Source: Harmonia axyridis
Taxonomy: Eukaryota; Arthropoda; Insecta; Coleoptera; Coccinellidae
Assembly (NCBI RefSeq): GCF_914767665.1
Contig: NC_059502.1
Span: 8,990,001 to 9,054,000, forward strand
Reading direction: 5' to 3'
DNA: 64,000 nucleotides
Shown here: positions 43,946 to 56,035 of the stretch, piece by piece
How positions within the stretch are numbered: position 1 is the first letter of the stretch
How the letters are laid out: every line of letters starts with the position of its first letter
The notes under the pieces: model-generated
Told to the model about the DNA's origin: nothing
Database searches by the model: none
What the model saw: only the letters and a program-made list of their open reading frames with translations
Position numbers and translations under genes: made by a program

Positions 43946-46539
43946 GGAGAATTTCCTGATGATTGCTTAAATCACCTTACTTCTTGGATTAATATGGTTT
44001 ATTATAAAAATTATATTTGAATTGCTGATCTACCTGACGATGTGTTATGTGGTTTCATAAGTGAAACATTGAAAGTGCGGTCCAAAAATCACTTCTTCGA
44101 CATAAAAAGTGAGAAAGTAAGATAGAGAAAGTAATAAACAGTTATTTTCTGATTGAAAAAATCACCATACAACATGTTGCCGTCCAAGTTCACAGAAATT
44201 AAAGTCTCTCAGGAAAAAGACAAAGTAATCGTTGAAAGAGTCTCCTTTCATCCTCTCACAACTAATCCTTGTTAATTTGCATACTGCCCAGTGAAATGGC
44301 TACTACTTAATCATGTTTACTTTCGATTAATAACAACGTACTGCCTTCCTATCTCGATTTCCACTGATAAAATCCATGTTATTTATCGGTGAACACCCTC
44401 CCGGTTGCTTGATTAAAGAAACCTGGTCGATTTTCTGATCTGTGAAGAAATAAGGAGGCGTTGGTGGATGTCGATAAATTATCGTCAGGACGTCGAAAAA
44501 CCAATCTTCCCGACCTGCTACGAAAGCAAAAGATTTTTTTCGTCTGTTCGACTGTTTTTTATATTGAGGAGATGCACAGGGTGCTCCGTTGTTACCTAGA
44601 GATGATTGGAATAAATGAACAACGAATATTTGATAAATGATGAGAACTTGTTCTGCGAGTCCACCTTTACGTATCTGACAAGTGACAACTGAAGAAGATA
44701 TCCATTTTCAATTATTCAAGCGATACAGATCTGAATTGTATCCCCACATCGTTCTGAAATTAACGTAAATAATTATAGTTCATTACTTGTTTACTGAAAG
44801 GATGATTCTTCAAGGCTCACGCAAATATTTATGGTCCTTCGAAGAGGACAGAGTAATTGCGCGCAAACTTATTCAACAAACGCTCTTAATTTCACATAAT
44901 CATTCTTATTCGCCTTCATTTTCTTGTTTTAATTTTTTTTTATTATTACTTAAACACAGACTTGTTTCTATTATATTTACTTTCTGAGTGCGGAAGCAAA
45001 CAACTGTGCTCAATTAGGTTGTTGTTGAACCCTTGCTTCAGATCATAGATTCAGCGATGCAGCTACAGATCTACCAAAAAAAGGTAAAAGATTATTTCAC
45101 CTATTCTTCAATGAAGTGAATATGATGATTGATATTTTCAGATTTAAATAACTAGTTCGAAACCAGACGACGCATGGTATGACCCAGAGATGCGCGAACA
45201 TATAACCTGGAATTTATATGTACGCTTTTGATTCATTGTACAATTGAAATTAACTTTAGATTTGAGAGTTTCAAAACATTGATTTCTCGTTCAACAACGG
45301 TACCATATGAATCCTGTTATTTCTATTAAAGTTGAAATAGCGCAATAAAAAAAAAGAAATGATGGTAAGATGGGGCAACATGTGAATGCTCGTAAACAAT
45401 TTGTCCCTTAACAAATCAACAATCAATATTATGAAAAAAGCTCACTTTCAATTCTTCTTATTCACTTCTGTATACAACAATAAATGAGGACGGAATCTGA
45501 CGAGCAATGTTACCGAAGAATACAGCTACAATCTAAAAAAATCAATGCTAAAATCAGCCAAAGGGTCCAAGAGAAAATGAATTTCAAAATCAGTTGAGAT
45601 TTTACACGTTCCCCAAATTTCGACGATTTGCATCGATATTATATTATTACTGAAACATGTGAAACCTTCACATAGATACATTTTCAGTTTCATAATCCAT
45701 CTGAAAAGGCTCCCCTTGGTAAAGACCGTTTCATTAGAAAGTCGCCTTCAAATGGAGCTTGAAAGTGGCTTCGGATTCATGAACATATTCCGACCGTCTT
45801 CTAGAGGAAGCTTTCTTTTAAGTGTTAAATTTCCTAGGGTTGGCTACTCTGAGAACTAGTGGCTTATTGTCTGTATTTGGTAATATTTTACAGGAATTGA
45901 AATCTTGCTGAATTTAAATTGATATTGAATTGAAATTTTGTGTGTTATGTGAAATTAAATAAAGGTCCTTGATTTCAAATATGATAATTTTAACAAAAAA
46001 AGTTTGGGTGGTAGGGAAAAACGTGTCATTGAAATGACACAATAGAATGAGGTAATGTTTTGTAGTCATAGAGCATGCGTGAAGAAATGGATTCCTTTCT
46101 TGCCATAAATGGCTAATATCGGGACTTAATGAGCAAGGACACTTCAAAGCTTTTTCTAACCTCAAAATTATTCTATGAATAACGTTTAATTTGCGAAGAA
46201 GATTTCTCACGAAAAACGAGACTTTACTTTCGTTTATAAAACTGGCTCTAAGACTATCTGTTGATCTGTTATACTCGCGTGCTAGTCACTTTCCGAAAAT
46301 TTCTTCAGTGCCGATGTCTCCCAAATTTAAAACGTTAAACCACACAATTGTAAAACTTTCAAAGATACTATTTTTACGCCGTTACATCTACATAACTGTC
46401 TACAATAAAAGATCCGTCAAAACACAGAACCATTCTCCTAAACACGCAACAAATGCCTCAATCGTTTTTTCCATCTCCGCTACAACTTCCTCCCCGTCCT
46501 CGCTTAGACAGACAGACACCGGTAAATTCCCTGACATCC
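43946..46539. other. Intergenic, with a short GC-rich island (about 44370-44540)
   Basis: The island contains CCATGTTATTTATCGGTG, CCTCCCGGTTGC and GATAAATTATCGTCAGGACG. Otherwise AT-rich. Frames at 44787-44987, 45659-45859, 45914-46210 and 46191-46580 have no domain that I recognise and are not supported. Confidence 0.4.
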
Positions 46540-46744
46540 GACATGTTTTATCAGTTTTACCGCCGTCGGCGACACCATGATGGACGCCCTTTCAAGGCGC
46601 ATCGCGACACCAGATTAATCTGTCGCTAAATATATAGAGCGGCCTGGAATTCGACTATTTACAAACACACAAACACCAATTCAAACATTAATAACTTTCT
46701 GGGACGCACGGATTTTCGAGGATCGTGCGGTGTTCAAAACACTA
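46540..46744. other. GC-richer island, candidate conserved noncoding DNA
   Basis: CCGCCGTCGGCGACACCATG, CGCATCGCGACACC, TAAATATATAGAGCGGCC and GGATTTTCGAGGATCGTGCG; unique-looking sequence without a frame. Confidence 0.35.
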
Positions 46745-46970
46745 CCGCTCTTATCTTATACACTGTGTCCGTAAAGTATGGAACAAATTCATTTTTAGCT
46801 AAACAGACCTTTTTAAAAAATAATCCTGAAACACGTCGATTTTTTATTTTAATTTACCCTATTTTAAAAAATAATCTAATATACAGGGTGAATTACTTTA
46901 GAGTAATGATGTCACCGTCATTTTTTTTTGAATGGAACACCCCCATTTTGTTTCAATTTCCTGATTCCAA
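46745..46970. other. Intergenic, nothing recognised
   Basis: AT-rich with 'CACTGTGTCCGTAAAGTATG' and 'ATACAGGGTGAATTAC', end-like words of the type seen at other repeat borders. Confidence 0.4.
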
Positions 46971-47405
46971 AAATGTATCACATGTTGATTCCAATTGGTA
47001 CAGGGTGGACAAAAATAATAAATTAAATCCAAGTAATAATTAAAACATTCACGAATACCAAAAATATTGTAGTACTAAACTGTCATTGAACACCAATGAA
47101 TTACTAAACAAATAATGACATTTCACAAAAAATAGACGACTACGTTTTTTTTGAATTGATAAGAAATAATTTCTTTCATATTCTGTCTGCTAGACCAAAA
47201 GTACAAAACATGTTTGTAAACAGCTCATTTTTATTAATTTAAAAATGTTACAAACTACAGGGTGTTACATTCAAACCAATTACCGCTAGACAATAAGTAT
47301 TTTTGATAATATTGTCAATTTAACTAATAAAAAATGTTACGCGTTGCTTTATGAACACAAAACTATTGTATTTTTGTCCAATTGGAATCAACATGTGGTA
47401 CATTA
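46971..47405. mobile_element. TIR element next to a mariner
   Basis: The left end, TGTATCACATGTTGATTCCA then ATTGG and GGACAAAAATA, is mirrored at 47369-47405 (TATTTTTGTCCAATTGGAAT, CAACATGTGGTACA). The left arm holds an extra TACAGGGT-type insertion. The interior is AT-rich and noncoding. A mariner fragment starts at the right edge. Confidence 0.65.
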
Positions 47406-48245
47406 GTAGTACGATTTGTCTTTCGCTTCAAAATAGGCCTCATTTTCGGCGATTACTTCTTCATTGGCGCTAAATTTCTTTCTAGCGAGCATTCTTTTGA
47501 GGTCTGAGAACAGGGAAAAGTCGCTGGGTGCCAGATCTGGCGAATACGGTGGATGCAGAAGCAATTCGAAGTCCAATTAATGCAATTTTGCCATTGTTTT
47601 CATTGATTTGTGACACGGCGCATTGTCTTGATGAAACAGCACCAATTTTTTTCTTCAAATAGGATCGTTTTTAATGATTTCATCCTTCAAACGATCCGAT
47701 AACGCTATATAATAATCGCTTTTGATAGTCTGGCCCTTTTGGAGGTAATCAATGAATATTATGCCTTGCGCATCCCAGAATACTGATGCCATAATCTTGT
47801 CAGCTGACTGTTGTGTTTTTCCTCGCTTTGGATTCGGTTCATCGTATGCACTCCACTCAGCTGACTGTCGATTCGACTCCGGAGTGAAATGATGGAGCCA
47901 TGTTTCATCCATTGTCACATATCTACGCAAAAATTCAGGTTTATTGCACTTAAACAGCATCAAACACAAGAGATTCATTAACACGTTGTTGCTTTTGATC
48001 TATTGTGAGCTCGCGCGGTACCCATTGAAGGAAACTTCTCACAGAAAATTATATTGTACTTTTGTTTATGAAACTGGCCCTTAGTACAGTAACTATGGTC
48101 CCATGAAATAGTCTCGTCAATATCATTCGAGCATTTGATTTTTTCTATGAAAAAAATCGAAAGAACACTATGCAAAGTAATATCTTTTTTAACAAAAAGC
48201 ATTCGTGCAGGTGAAAAATGTTGTCTTTGTCACCAGCAGTCATGA
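47406..48245 (-). pseudogene. Second-family mariner transposase pseudogene, copy 1
   Basis: Minus strand: N-terminal part near 48000-48160 (FLQWVPRELTIDQKQQRVN), then an open stretch at 47655-47984 with FLRRYVTMDETWLHHFTPES (first catalytic Asp), NRQSAEWSAYDEPNPKRGKT, DKIMASVFWDAQGIIFIDYL and DYYIALSDRLKDEI. The C-terminal third (47406-47650) is recognisable only across frame changes. It differs clearly from the mauritiana-like copies and matches the element at 60.9 kb. The HQDN catalytic block is damaged. Confidence 0.87.
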
Positions 48246-49137
48246 TTTTTGTTAAAATATCACTAATAGCAACGTGTTTTTTCTATTTTTTTTTTCGGAA
48301 AAATTAGACGCCCTTATGATATTACTTTAACACGAAAAAATCTTTCTTGAACTTCTCGAGTATTTCCCTCGCAGCGACCGTTTCTACAGAAACACGGCAC
48401 TGTTGAGAGCCGCAATAGCGACATCCCTTTTTAGGTCCGGGATATGTTAATACCTAAACGTCGCTTCGGCGAGAGAGGCCGTACATCTTCCGCTGCTAAT
48501 TGCATACAAATCAAAGGCTCGAAGAAGCCGCCGAATTTATGGACGATATCTGGACGATGCGATCTTAATCTGGCCGGTCCGCAGAACGTCCCAATCTGTA
48601 ACGTGAAACTGTAGGTTCTGGTATAAATACCTATTGGGAAAAGTCGAACGTGTGCTTTGTTCTTCGAAGATTTTGGATTGGGAGGTTTGCTCGCCTGTTC
48701 TAATCACTACAATGTACATTTTCGAAAAATTTTCAACTCTTATAGACTCCAGTTTTAGATAGCGTATCAATTTTATCTTTAGTAATTCTTCCAGTTCTCT
48801 AGTCCATGGCCTACTCTATTCAACAGGCCGGTTAGACTTAAAACCTTAAAAAGGTTTCTAATCAGAATAATACATAATATGAATGACTATAACATCGTAG
48901 TGACTTTCGAAATGTTCTCTACCACTTTCCATTAATACTGCCAACAACTATTCTGTAGGAAGAAATTTCGAAACAGAAGATTTAGGAAAACCTGCTACTA
49001 GAACTTCAACCCTTAAATGGCCAATAAATCTTCAAGAGTGTCACGTGCATAATTAGAACAAGCTTCTTCTTCCTCTCTTGGAGCCTAACCACTTTGGATG
49101 TTGGCTAACATGACGGTTCTTATAAATTGCTGCTCGA
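48246..49137. other. Intergenic with a GC-rich island (about 48370-48560)
   Basis: The island reads CTCGCAGCGACCGTTTC, ACGTCGCTTCGGCGAG, CGCTGCTAATTGC and GCCGCCGAATTTATGGACG. AT-rich DNA follows with no gene. Confidence 0.4.
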
Positions 49138-49984
49138 CATAGCCCCGTGGTTGTCAAGTTGAACCAATTTCGCTAATTCTTCAACCACGACTTTCTTTGT
49201 ACTCCAATGATATTCAAGATTCCGTATTTTCACCTAGTACAAGATCTCTTTCTCCATGTTGAATCTCCTTTTTTCTTCAGAAGGCGACGGTACAACCACG
49301 TTTCAAACACCTCTAATTTCCTGCAAGACGCTTCTGTTGATGTCCATGCTTCGACACCATACAAAAGCACTGGAAAGATATGGCACCTCAACTCAACAAC
49401 CAAAGAGCTATGTCGCCCTGTGGTTGTTGAGTTGAACTAAACTCGCTAATTCTTCAACCACGACATTTTTCGTCTTCCAATGATATTAAAATTTCCGTTT
49501 TTTCCCCTGGTACAAGATCTCTTTGTCCTTGTTGAATCTCCTGAGGACTTCTTTACTGGTGATAAGATCTTCAGAATGCGACGGTACAACCACGTTTCAA
49601 ACACCTCTAATTTCCTGCAAGACGCTTCTGTTGATGTCCATGCTTCGCCACCATTCAAAAGCACTGGAAAGATATGGCACCTCAACTCAACAACCAAAGA
49701 GCTATGTCGCCCTGTGGTTGTTGAGTTGAACTAAACTCGCTAATTCTTCAACCACGACATTCTTCGTCTTCCAATGTTATTAAAGTCTCCGCTTTTTCAC
49801 TTTTGTACAAGAGCTCTTTCTCCTTGTCGAACCTACTGGGAACTTCTTTACTGGTGATGAGATTGTGCAACCACATTTCAAACACCTCCAATTTCCTGCA
49901 AGACGCTCCTATTATTATTATCCATGCTTCGACACCATACAAAAGCATTGGAAAGATATAGCACCTCAATGGCCTTTTTCAGTT
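49138..49984 (-). pseudogene. RTE-like retrotransposon C-terminal piece in three tandem copies
   Basis: Three near-identical segments begin at about 49138, 49413 and 49710. The best frame (49446-49697) reads RCHIFPVLLNGGEAWTSTEA, CRKLEVFETWLYRRILKI, then TRTKRSCTRGKNG and GRRKMSWLKN. RCY.F.VLLYG.E.WT..E....LE.FE.W.YRR.LKI is the C-terminus of RTE-type ORF2. Each copy lacks the same inner piece (LGH...LLQLI..GK), so the deletion came before the triplication. The first copy has an additional 30-bp deletion. Confidence 0.85.
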
Positions 49985-50169
49985 TTTTCAACTTGAGGAA
50001 GGCACTCAATTCGAAAATTTTCTTCGATGGGGTGATCCCCATACGATACAATGAATTTGAATAAAAACAACATATTTTGGGTTCCATTGACCAATTTCCG
50101 ATATAAACAAATGTTGTTCCTGTCAAAAAAACTCATGAAAAGCGATGCTCAACATTATTTTCTTTCGGG
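49985..50169. other. Intergenic, nothing recognised
   Basis: Short AT-rich spacer after the third RTE copy. Confidence 0.4.
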
Positions 50170-50500
50170 ACTCGTACTGCCGAGCACGCGGCAACGTACC
50201 CCATAAACCTTTCATCCCAGGACGTCCAGCATCCGTCATTTCGAATATCTGCACGTCTCTGAACGCTATCTCCTGGCGGTCGTACTCGGATCTTCTCCGA
50301 CTGACGTTGACGCCTCGTCAATATGCGCGCTCCTTTGCGGCGGCGGCCGAGTACGCCGGTAATGTTTTATTAATCCGCTCGCGGAGTGGGTTTCTGGTCT
50401 TCGGGCGCGCATCTATCTCCGCCGCGCGATCCGCCGATAAGTGTATTGGTCTTGGGGGAATAGCCGAAATCCGGATTGGCAGCGGAAATTGAAATTCCAA
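50170..50500. other. GC-rich island, candidate conserved noncoding DNA
   Basis: CCGAGCACGCGGCAACGTAC, GAACGCTATCTCCTGGCGGTC, GCGGCGGCGGCCGAGTACGC, TTTTATTAATCCGCTCGCGG. CpG-dense with an AATAAAA/TTTATTAAT-type AT core. Open frames on both strands mirror each other and show no domain. Confidence 0.45.
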
Positions 50501-50739
50501 TTTGTAATCGATCGGATCGGTATTTGTTAACGGGTAGGTTGGATTGTTGTTGGTACTGTTGGGATGAAGATGGGCTTGATTCGGATGTAACTGTTACTGC
50601 GAATTGGGTGAAACTTTTTTTATTTCAAGAACATGAGGAGGTTCTTTGACCTCTGGTTCACTTTTAAGCTGCCCTTGCAGAATTTTGAATGAGAATAATG
50701 TTTGCTACAATTGCTGATACAGTAAACAGTAGATCAAAT
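50501..50739. other. Intergenic, nothing recognised
   Basis: Unique-looking sequence before the RpL10 fragment. Confidence 0.4.
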
Positions 50740-51233
50740 CAAAAGATTTATTCAGGTTAAACTAACAAGTTCAGTTTTCCATTCTGAGTTGATCCTTTTT
50801 CCAAGCATTCAAAGGTCCATATTCTGGCCTATATTTAACATTCAGGTTCAGGTTGCAACCTTCCTTCATTCTTCAACTGTCCATATTGATCCTTCTCGTA
50901 TTTAGTGAATCCCCACTTTTTAGAGACATAGATTTTTTGACGACCGAGGAACTTGAATTTGGAACGCCTCAAAGCTTCAATAACTTGGCCTTGAATCTTT
51001 CTGATGATCGGACACTCATGATTGGTTGTCCAATACGTACTCGGGCTACGGTTCCTAGTGGTTTACCAAAGGCACCTCTCATTCCAGTTTGGAGCCTATC
51101 AGCTCCGGCACAGGACAACATCTTGTTGATTCTGATAACATGGAATGGATGGAGCCTCATACGAATATGGAACTGATCTTTACCACAATGTTTAACCAGA
51201 TATTCTCCATACTGTGGTTGTCTAAACTGAATG
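50740..51233 (-). pseudogene. RpL10: Processed pseudogene of ribosomal protein uL16 (RpL10), 5' truncated
   Basis: Minus strand from 51233: YGEYLVKHCGKDQFHIRMRL, HPFHVIRINKMLSCAGADRL, QTGMRGAFGKPLGTVARVRI, GQPIMSVRSSERFKAK. After a one-base loss the frame shifts and continues as RSKFKFLGRQKIYVSKKWGF, then TKYEKDQYGQLKNEGRLQ, another shift, and a stop at 50771. The 3' UTR carries AATAAA (plus TTTATT at 50747). There are no introns across about 130 codons, and the N-terminal third is missing, so it is a 5'-truncated retrocopy rather than a working gene. Confidence 0.92.
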
Positions 51234-52392
51234 AGCCATATCGAAAACACTTTATAGAAAGAGTATAGAGAATGAGTTGATGAAACAAAAAATCTATTAT
51301 CTGGGTACATGGAAAGAATCAAGACTGGATGTTTTGTGGCATAGTACAAGTAGACGATCATAAACAGAAAAGAAGATCAATGACGAAGTCCAGGAAGAAA
51401 CTCAAGGAAGTGAAGTATATAAAAAATCTTAGACTTCGCCAAGCATCTTATGAGAACTTCATTAAGAAGAAGTTGAGAGGAGGGTTGACGAGCACAGTTC
51501 AGGAGGACAACCAAAGACTTCCAATTGAAAGGATATCAACAACTTGATGAATTGCAGATGCTACCTACAAGTAAAATCACTCACTACCACAAGACAGTGA
51601 GACTTCGTTGCGATAACATGCCATTGCCTTTAGGATATGACAGATAAATTTTTTACTGGTTTTGTCATTCAGTTGAAAGAACATTTTGTTCGACCAATTC
51701 TATTTCAAATTTGTGATAACTGTATGATATGAACTCAAGCGTTTTTTGGCGTCACCACGCTCCTTTATGGACGTGTGAAGGTATGAAAAGCAATGGCCAC
51801 TGATCATAATAAAGATTCCTTCAGTGGTCCTGGGATGAAACAACTTAATCCCCTAACACTGAAGTGGTGAATCCGACGTGGGGCGTAAGGCTGCAAGTAA
51901 CGTTGCACAGCACTGTGACGGCTTACTGCCTCGCTCAACGTCACTTGCACCTTGCTTGATGAGACACGAGCGACCAGCAGAGCTCGATACACATCCCCAC
52001 ATACTGCAGCATCGTAGAGACAGCGCCAGGCATACGCCAAGCTTAGAATTTCCGCTGTTTACAAGCCGCTCTCTTTTTTACAAATTCGTACTTCCTCGTT
52101 AAACATCTCTTTACCACTAAATCCTGGAGTGTTACTGTTCAAGATTTGTATTTCGTCCTGTAACATTTTCATACTGGTGATATGGTCATATTGACATTCA
52201 GTGAGAAGTCTTTACAAAATATAATAGGTGATATCTGGGAGAGGAGATGAGAATACGACATCTTAATGAATCTAAAGGAAACAAAGATCATGGCGAGATT
52301 AAGATATTAAGATTAAGTTAAGGAGGTTCCTTTTCACTGCGACCTAATGGTCTATTGTGCCCCCATCAGAACTATTCTCTCCATAACGTGAA
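51234..52392. other. Intergenic; unrecognised Lys-rich frame and a GC-richer patch
   Basis: A plus-strand frame at 51329-51547 encodes MTKSRKKLKEVKYIKNLRLR and similar basic residues. I do not recognise it and doubt that it is a gene. At about 51860-52050 the DNA is GC-richer, with GCAAGTAACGTTG and the near-inverse CAACGTCACTTGC about 35 bp apart. Confidence 0.35.
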
Positions 52393-52770
52393 TTACAGCT
52401 CGTCTTCCAGTCCCAGAGTTCTAATGAACTCCAATGTCTGGAATGGCTTCAAGGAGGCTACTTCCTCACTTCTATAAGTTTCGTGTCCAAAGCAGATTTT
52501 GCGTTCGCTAGCGATGGCGAGGCATTCCATCACCAGGTGACCCGGAGTTTCTTCTTTCTCCCAACAGAATCTACACTCGTCATTTTCTGTTAGACCCATT
52601 CTCATGAGGTGTTTCCTAAGGCGACAATGTCCTTTGAGGAATCCTATGAGGAGGTGTAGCATATTCTTACTAAGATCCATAATATACTTCTTCGATCCCG
52701 TAGAGTGATCCAAACCAGGAAGATTCCGCCATAGTATTTCTCTTTCGGTTTCTTCCTTTTCCTGAAACTC
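52330..52770 (-). pseudogene. LOA/R1-like non-LTR retrotransposon ORF2 C-terminus and 3' UTR
   Basis: The frame 52393-52713 reads LDHSTGSKKYIMDLSKNMLH, LLIGFLKGHCRLRKHLMRMG, DECRFCWEKEETPGHLVMEC, then FQTLEFIRTLGLEDEL and a stop. This is the zinc-knuckle region after RNase H. The 3' UTR contains GGCACAATAGACCATTAGG, a word that often follows the stop in insect elements of this group (from memory). RT and RNase H are missing. Confidence 0.87.
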
Positions 52771-53029
52771 TTTCTTGTAGCTTCATTCGAAGATCATGGT
52801 AACCTCGTAGACCAATAATACAACAGCCAACATGGTTAGAACCAGTGCATAGTAAAAGTGAACGAAATCAAATGCCTGGGATGCTGGTTAACTGACAGTC
52901 TAGACCTAGGCATCGAAATAAGATCAAGAATAGTGTATGCTCGATCGGCATTTGAGCAAATGAAACAGTCATCAAACTAGGTCATCGTTAAATGCTATAA
53001 GTCTTATGTTGTTTTATATGCGATGGATG
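52771..53029. other. Intergenic, nothing recognised
   Basis: It may belong to a decayed 5' part of the RTE-like fragment that follows, but no motif can be read. Confidence 0.35.
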
Positions 53030-53345
53030 CCTAAACAGTCCAGTTGGCCCTTCTGAGGCGAGTCAAAGCTTTAGAAATGCGAGTGTTTCGCAGAACGCTC
53101 AGAGTTTCTTGGACGGATGAAGTATCGAATGAGAGGGCGCTACACAGTTTCAACGCAGATAAAGAGATGTTAACATCTGTTAAAAGGAGGAAATCAGCCT
53201 ACTTTGGGCACGTCCTTAGGATTGATCAGTACAAACTGCTCCAGTTGACCATAAAGGGCAAAATAGAGGGATAAGGATTGGACAGGGATGAATGTCTAAA
53301 CGTTAGTTCACACTGCCCAAATGAGAAACGAATTTGTCATGGTTG
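53030..53345 (+). pseudogene. RTE-like retrotransposon ORF2 C-terminal remnant
   Basis: Reads LRRVKALEMRVFRRTLRVSW, TDEVSNERALHSFNADKEML, then RRKSAYFGHVLRIDQYKLLQ and LTIKGKIEG. This equals the RTE block (LE.FEMW.YRR.LRISWTD.V.NE...., RRK..Y.GHV.R...Y.LLQL...GKI.G). It retains the GHV..LLQL part that the triplicated copies at 49 kb lack, so it is an independent insertion. A stop follows IEG. Confidence 0.85.
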
Positions 53346-54154
53346 TCTCCAACCTTCAATAGAAGAGGCAATTAAAGAAGAATAATGTTCTTGGTGTTGT
53401 ATTTATTTATTGTTTTAAAATAAATCTGCTAGCATATTTGCTGGTAGTCACAAATCTGCATGCATCATAAAAAATGATCAATTCTAGTTCAAATAGATTC
53501 GAGAATAAGTACTCTACCCTCCCTAATCTTCGATTCTCAACAATTACCGTTCTCCCAAGCCGTAAATCCTCTTAATTTCGACTAGACATCCTCGTGGTCA
53601 CATCCGACAAAAACCACGATGCCACCAAATATTCAGCCACAACGAGACAGCCCAATAACAATCCCGTCGCCTACGTAGGTATCTCTCCCTCTTCATATTC
53701 ATGACCCGAGCGACGTCTCTCCGAGAGATCGTAGGTGTAGCCCTTACAAGCATCGTGGAAGCGAGGGGACATCGATTCGAGCATGTCCCCGCACTTTTTA
53801 TGCGTCGTATTTCATGAATCGATAATTAGCGGCGCTATCTGGTCCGTCCATCGACCGTCCGATGCCAGGCCAGATAGCGGACGGAATCGCCGACGTGTGT
53901 GGCGCGCCGGATTATTATAATCGGAATTAAGTCCGGGATGCAGTGGCGGCCGTCGCTGGGAGGAGGCATCTGAGATCGGTACCCAACGAAGAGTACTGGA
54001 GGAATCGAAATTTTCGGAGAAATGGGACTTGAAGTCTCTTCTGCCCTGGCCATCTGTAGTAAACAGCGGCGTCTGGCTTGGTTTATTATTGATATAATAC
54101 AGAATTTGAACCTCAGGGTATTTGTCATTTTCAGTAAGCAAATTTTGTCCGTAA
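53346..54154. other. Intergenic with a GC-rich island (about 53560-53960)
   Basis: Island words include CCTCGTGGTCACATCCG, ATTTCATGAATCGATAATTA (53808), GGACGGAATCGCCGACG and GCAGTGGCGGCCGTCGCTGG. The two minus-strand frames through it overlap each other and have no domain. Confidence 0.4.
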
Positions 54155-54445
54155 CATGAAGCTCGCGGAAATGAAAACATATCAGTGATACGATATTTCA
54201 CTCATTTCGCGAGTATCTCCACAAAGAACGCACTTCTTATGTCCCACAGTGGATCAATGTTTCCTATTAACTCAAAATATATTGAAAGGAATACCTAAAT
54301 ATATCAGAAATTCAGAAAACAAAATTCAAGCGCGCCAAACGACGTGAAACAACCGATGACACTAGGAGAGCAAAAGTTGCCAAACCTTGGATTTCAGAAG
54401 GTAGATACAGAAAATATTAAATATTCTGCTTATTATAAATTCGAC
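54155..54445 (-). pseudogene. Repeated THAP-like 5' module, copy 3
   Basis: Inverse of copies at 16.6 and 22.9 kb. Minus strand: TTTCTGTATCTACC leader, CGGTTGTTTCACGTCGTTTG (with variation just upstream), then GGGACATAAGAAGTGCGTTC as in copy 2. The start ATG appears as GTG in GTGGGACATAAG, and a stop (TGA) follows ISYH. After this the sequence continues as FHFREASCYGQNLL-type residues in another frame. Non-functional. Confidence 0.55.
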
Positions 54446-55737
54446 AAAAAAAAAAGGTTTTGTTTGGGCCATTACTTATACCAATTGTAACCATATTTGA
54501 AAAATTGAGAAAGAGGCTATATAGCAGGTTTAAGTATTGCCATCCTTCGTCTTGTATCTAAGAAGAGGTAGTATGAGGAAAACAAATGAGGAGGTCAGTT
54601 GAAGGAGTCTTCAGTCGAAACCTTCTAATTTTATTTCAAGTTGGATAAAATATTATCCAGAAATTCTTCTACAGAGTGCATCAGATTATACCTTGCAGTT
54701 GTCAACGTTTTGAGTATAAATGATCGAGAAACTCATACTAATTTCGAAAAATTCAAGAACATACTACTCAAAGAACTAATAAAGAGTTAGATTTATTTTA
54801 CCTTTCCTCAAATTCATAGATATTTTTGGTACGTTGAGTACATAAAAATATACATAGGGATAATCAAATCAATTATTTTCGACGAGCCAAATAACAAAGT
54901 CATGAATAGCTAATAAGGAGAGATCAATGACAGAATAATCTCGAGTACATAAGAGTTTCTGGAACTTAGATTCCGTTTGAAACAACAAAATGTTTATATT
55001 GATTACCACTTATTCAAACGCTCCAAAGCCTCAATTGAATATAGAAACCAATTTATTTCGAGTGAGTCTGATTACCAGTGCCCTTTAGATCAAAACATAC
55101 ACGAGACGCCTATGCTAAGAAGGCTGTGGTAGTAGCTTTGGTCGCCGACGAAGCATCAGCAGCCTAACGCACGAGATTGGACCAGGAGAGATAGATTACC
55201 GTGACTACGTTTACTGCTGAAGTACTAGAAATAAGTTCCTAGTTTTACTCGAAATTCATAAACGATTTCTTGTTGCCATTCGAAATCAATTGCCCATTAG
55301 TTGGCAAACAGCGCCTTGTGGCTTGAAAATATTCACGAAACGATTAGAATTAGAATAATAATATAATAAAATATATATTTTTGCTTCAAAACACAACAAA
55401 TATAAGCACAACAAAAACTACGATTTATATGTATGATAGACATAAATCAATAGAATTTCATTTTAGATTACTCAATCCGTTTCAATAAGATCTTCAGTCA
55501 TTGTTGGCAAATGAGGAAATAGAATATTTAAACTCCATATTTCTTCTTTTTATTTGGATAAAGTATATCCGAAGTCACTTGAAGTATGCTAAAATATTTC
55601 TGATAGAGAAGGATTTTCCAAGTTCCCAGAATTTATAAGGAAGCCAGGAATTTTTTGCCTTACAAGTCCTTTTGAATAAATTACAGTATGCTATTTGATT
55701 GTCTATCGAAATAGAATTTATCGATTTGGTCACTTTC
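54446..55737. other. AT-rich intergenic, nothing recognised
   Basis: A small GC-richer patch lies at about 55070-55200 (GGTCGCCGACGAAGC). No gene or repeat. Confidence 0.45.
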
Positions 55738-56035
55738 ATTGCTCACTTGCCGCTGGATGAAAATTTGGTTGCTCCTTTTGGCGGGAGTTGAGCCGTTTAA
55801 GATACAATTGTAAATAAGTAGAAGTAAGGGTAGAAATTAAATTTTTCCCATGATTTCTTGACTGGGACCTGTCTATAAATATGAGGCGGAAGTATATGGG
55901 ATAGCACTGGTAACAAATGTAAAGGTGTAAATCAAACAGTTCCACTGATAATTCTCATAGAAACGTCAAGCTGTGCATACATTTTATCAACATGACCACT
56001 ATTGAACCAAACAGTATTCAGTAGCAGAAAAAAGG
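55738..56035 (-). pseudogene. Jockey-like retrotransposon remnant, second copy
   Basis: Minus strand: LNTVWFNSGHVDKMYAQLDV, then SMRIISGTV and TPLHLLPVLSHILPPHIYRQ. It is the same family as 33.6-33.9 kb (WLNTTHVHKIDAQVNVSMRI), but here the LLPVLS..PP.LRR sequence is preserved. Stops are present and no polymerase motif remains. Confidence 0.8.

Noticed and set aside
51329..51547. Lys-rich 72-residue frame as a ribosomal or nuclear protein
   Set aside because: Not recognised, no matching motif, no upstream or downstream exon seen; left as unassigned.
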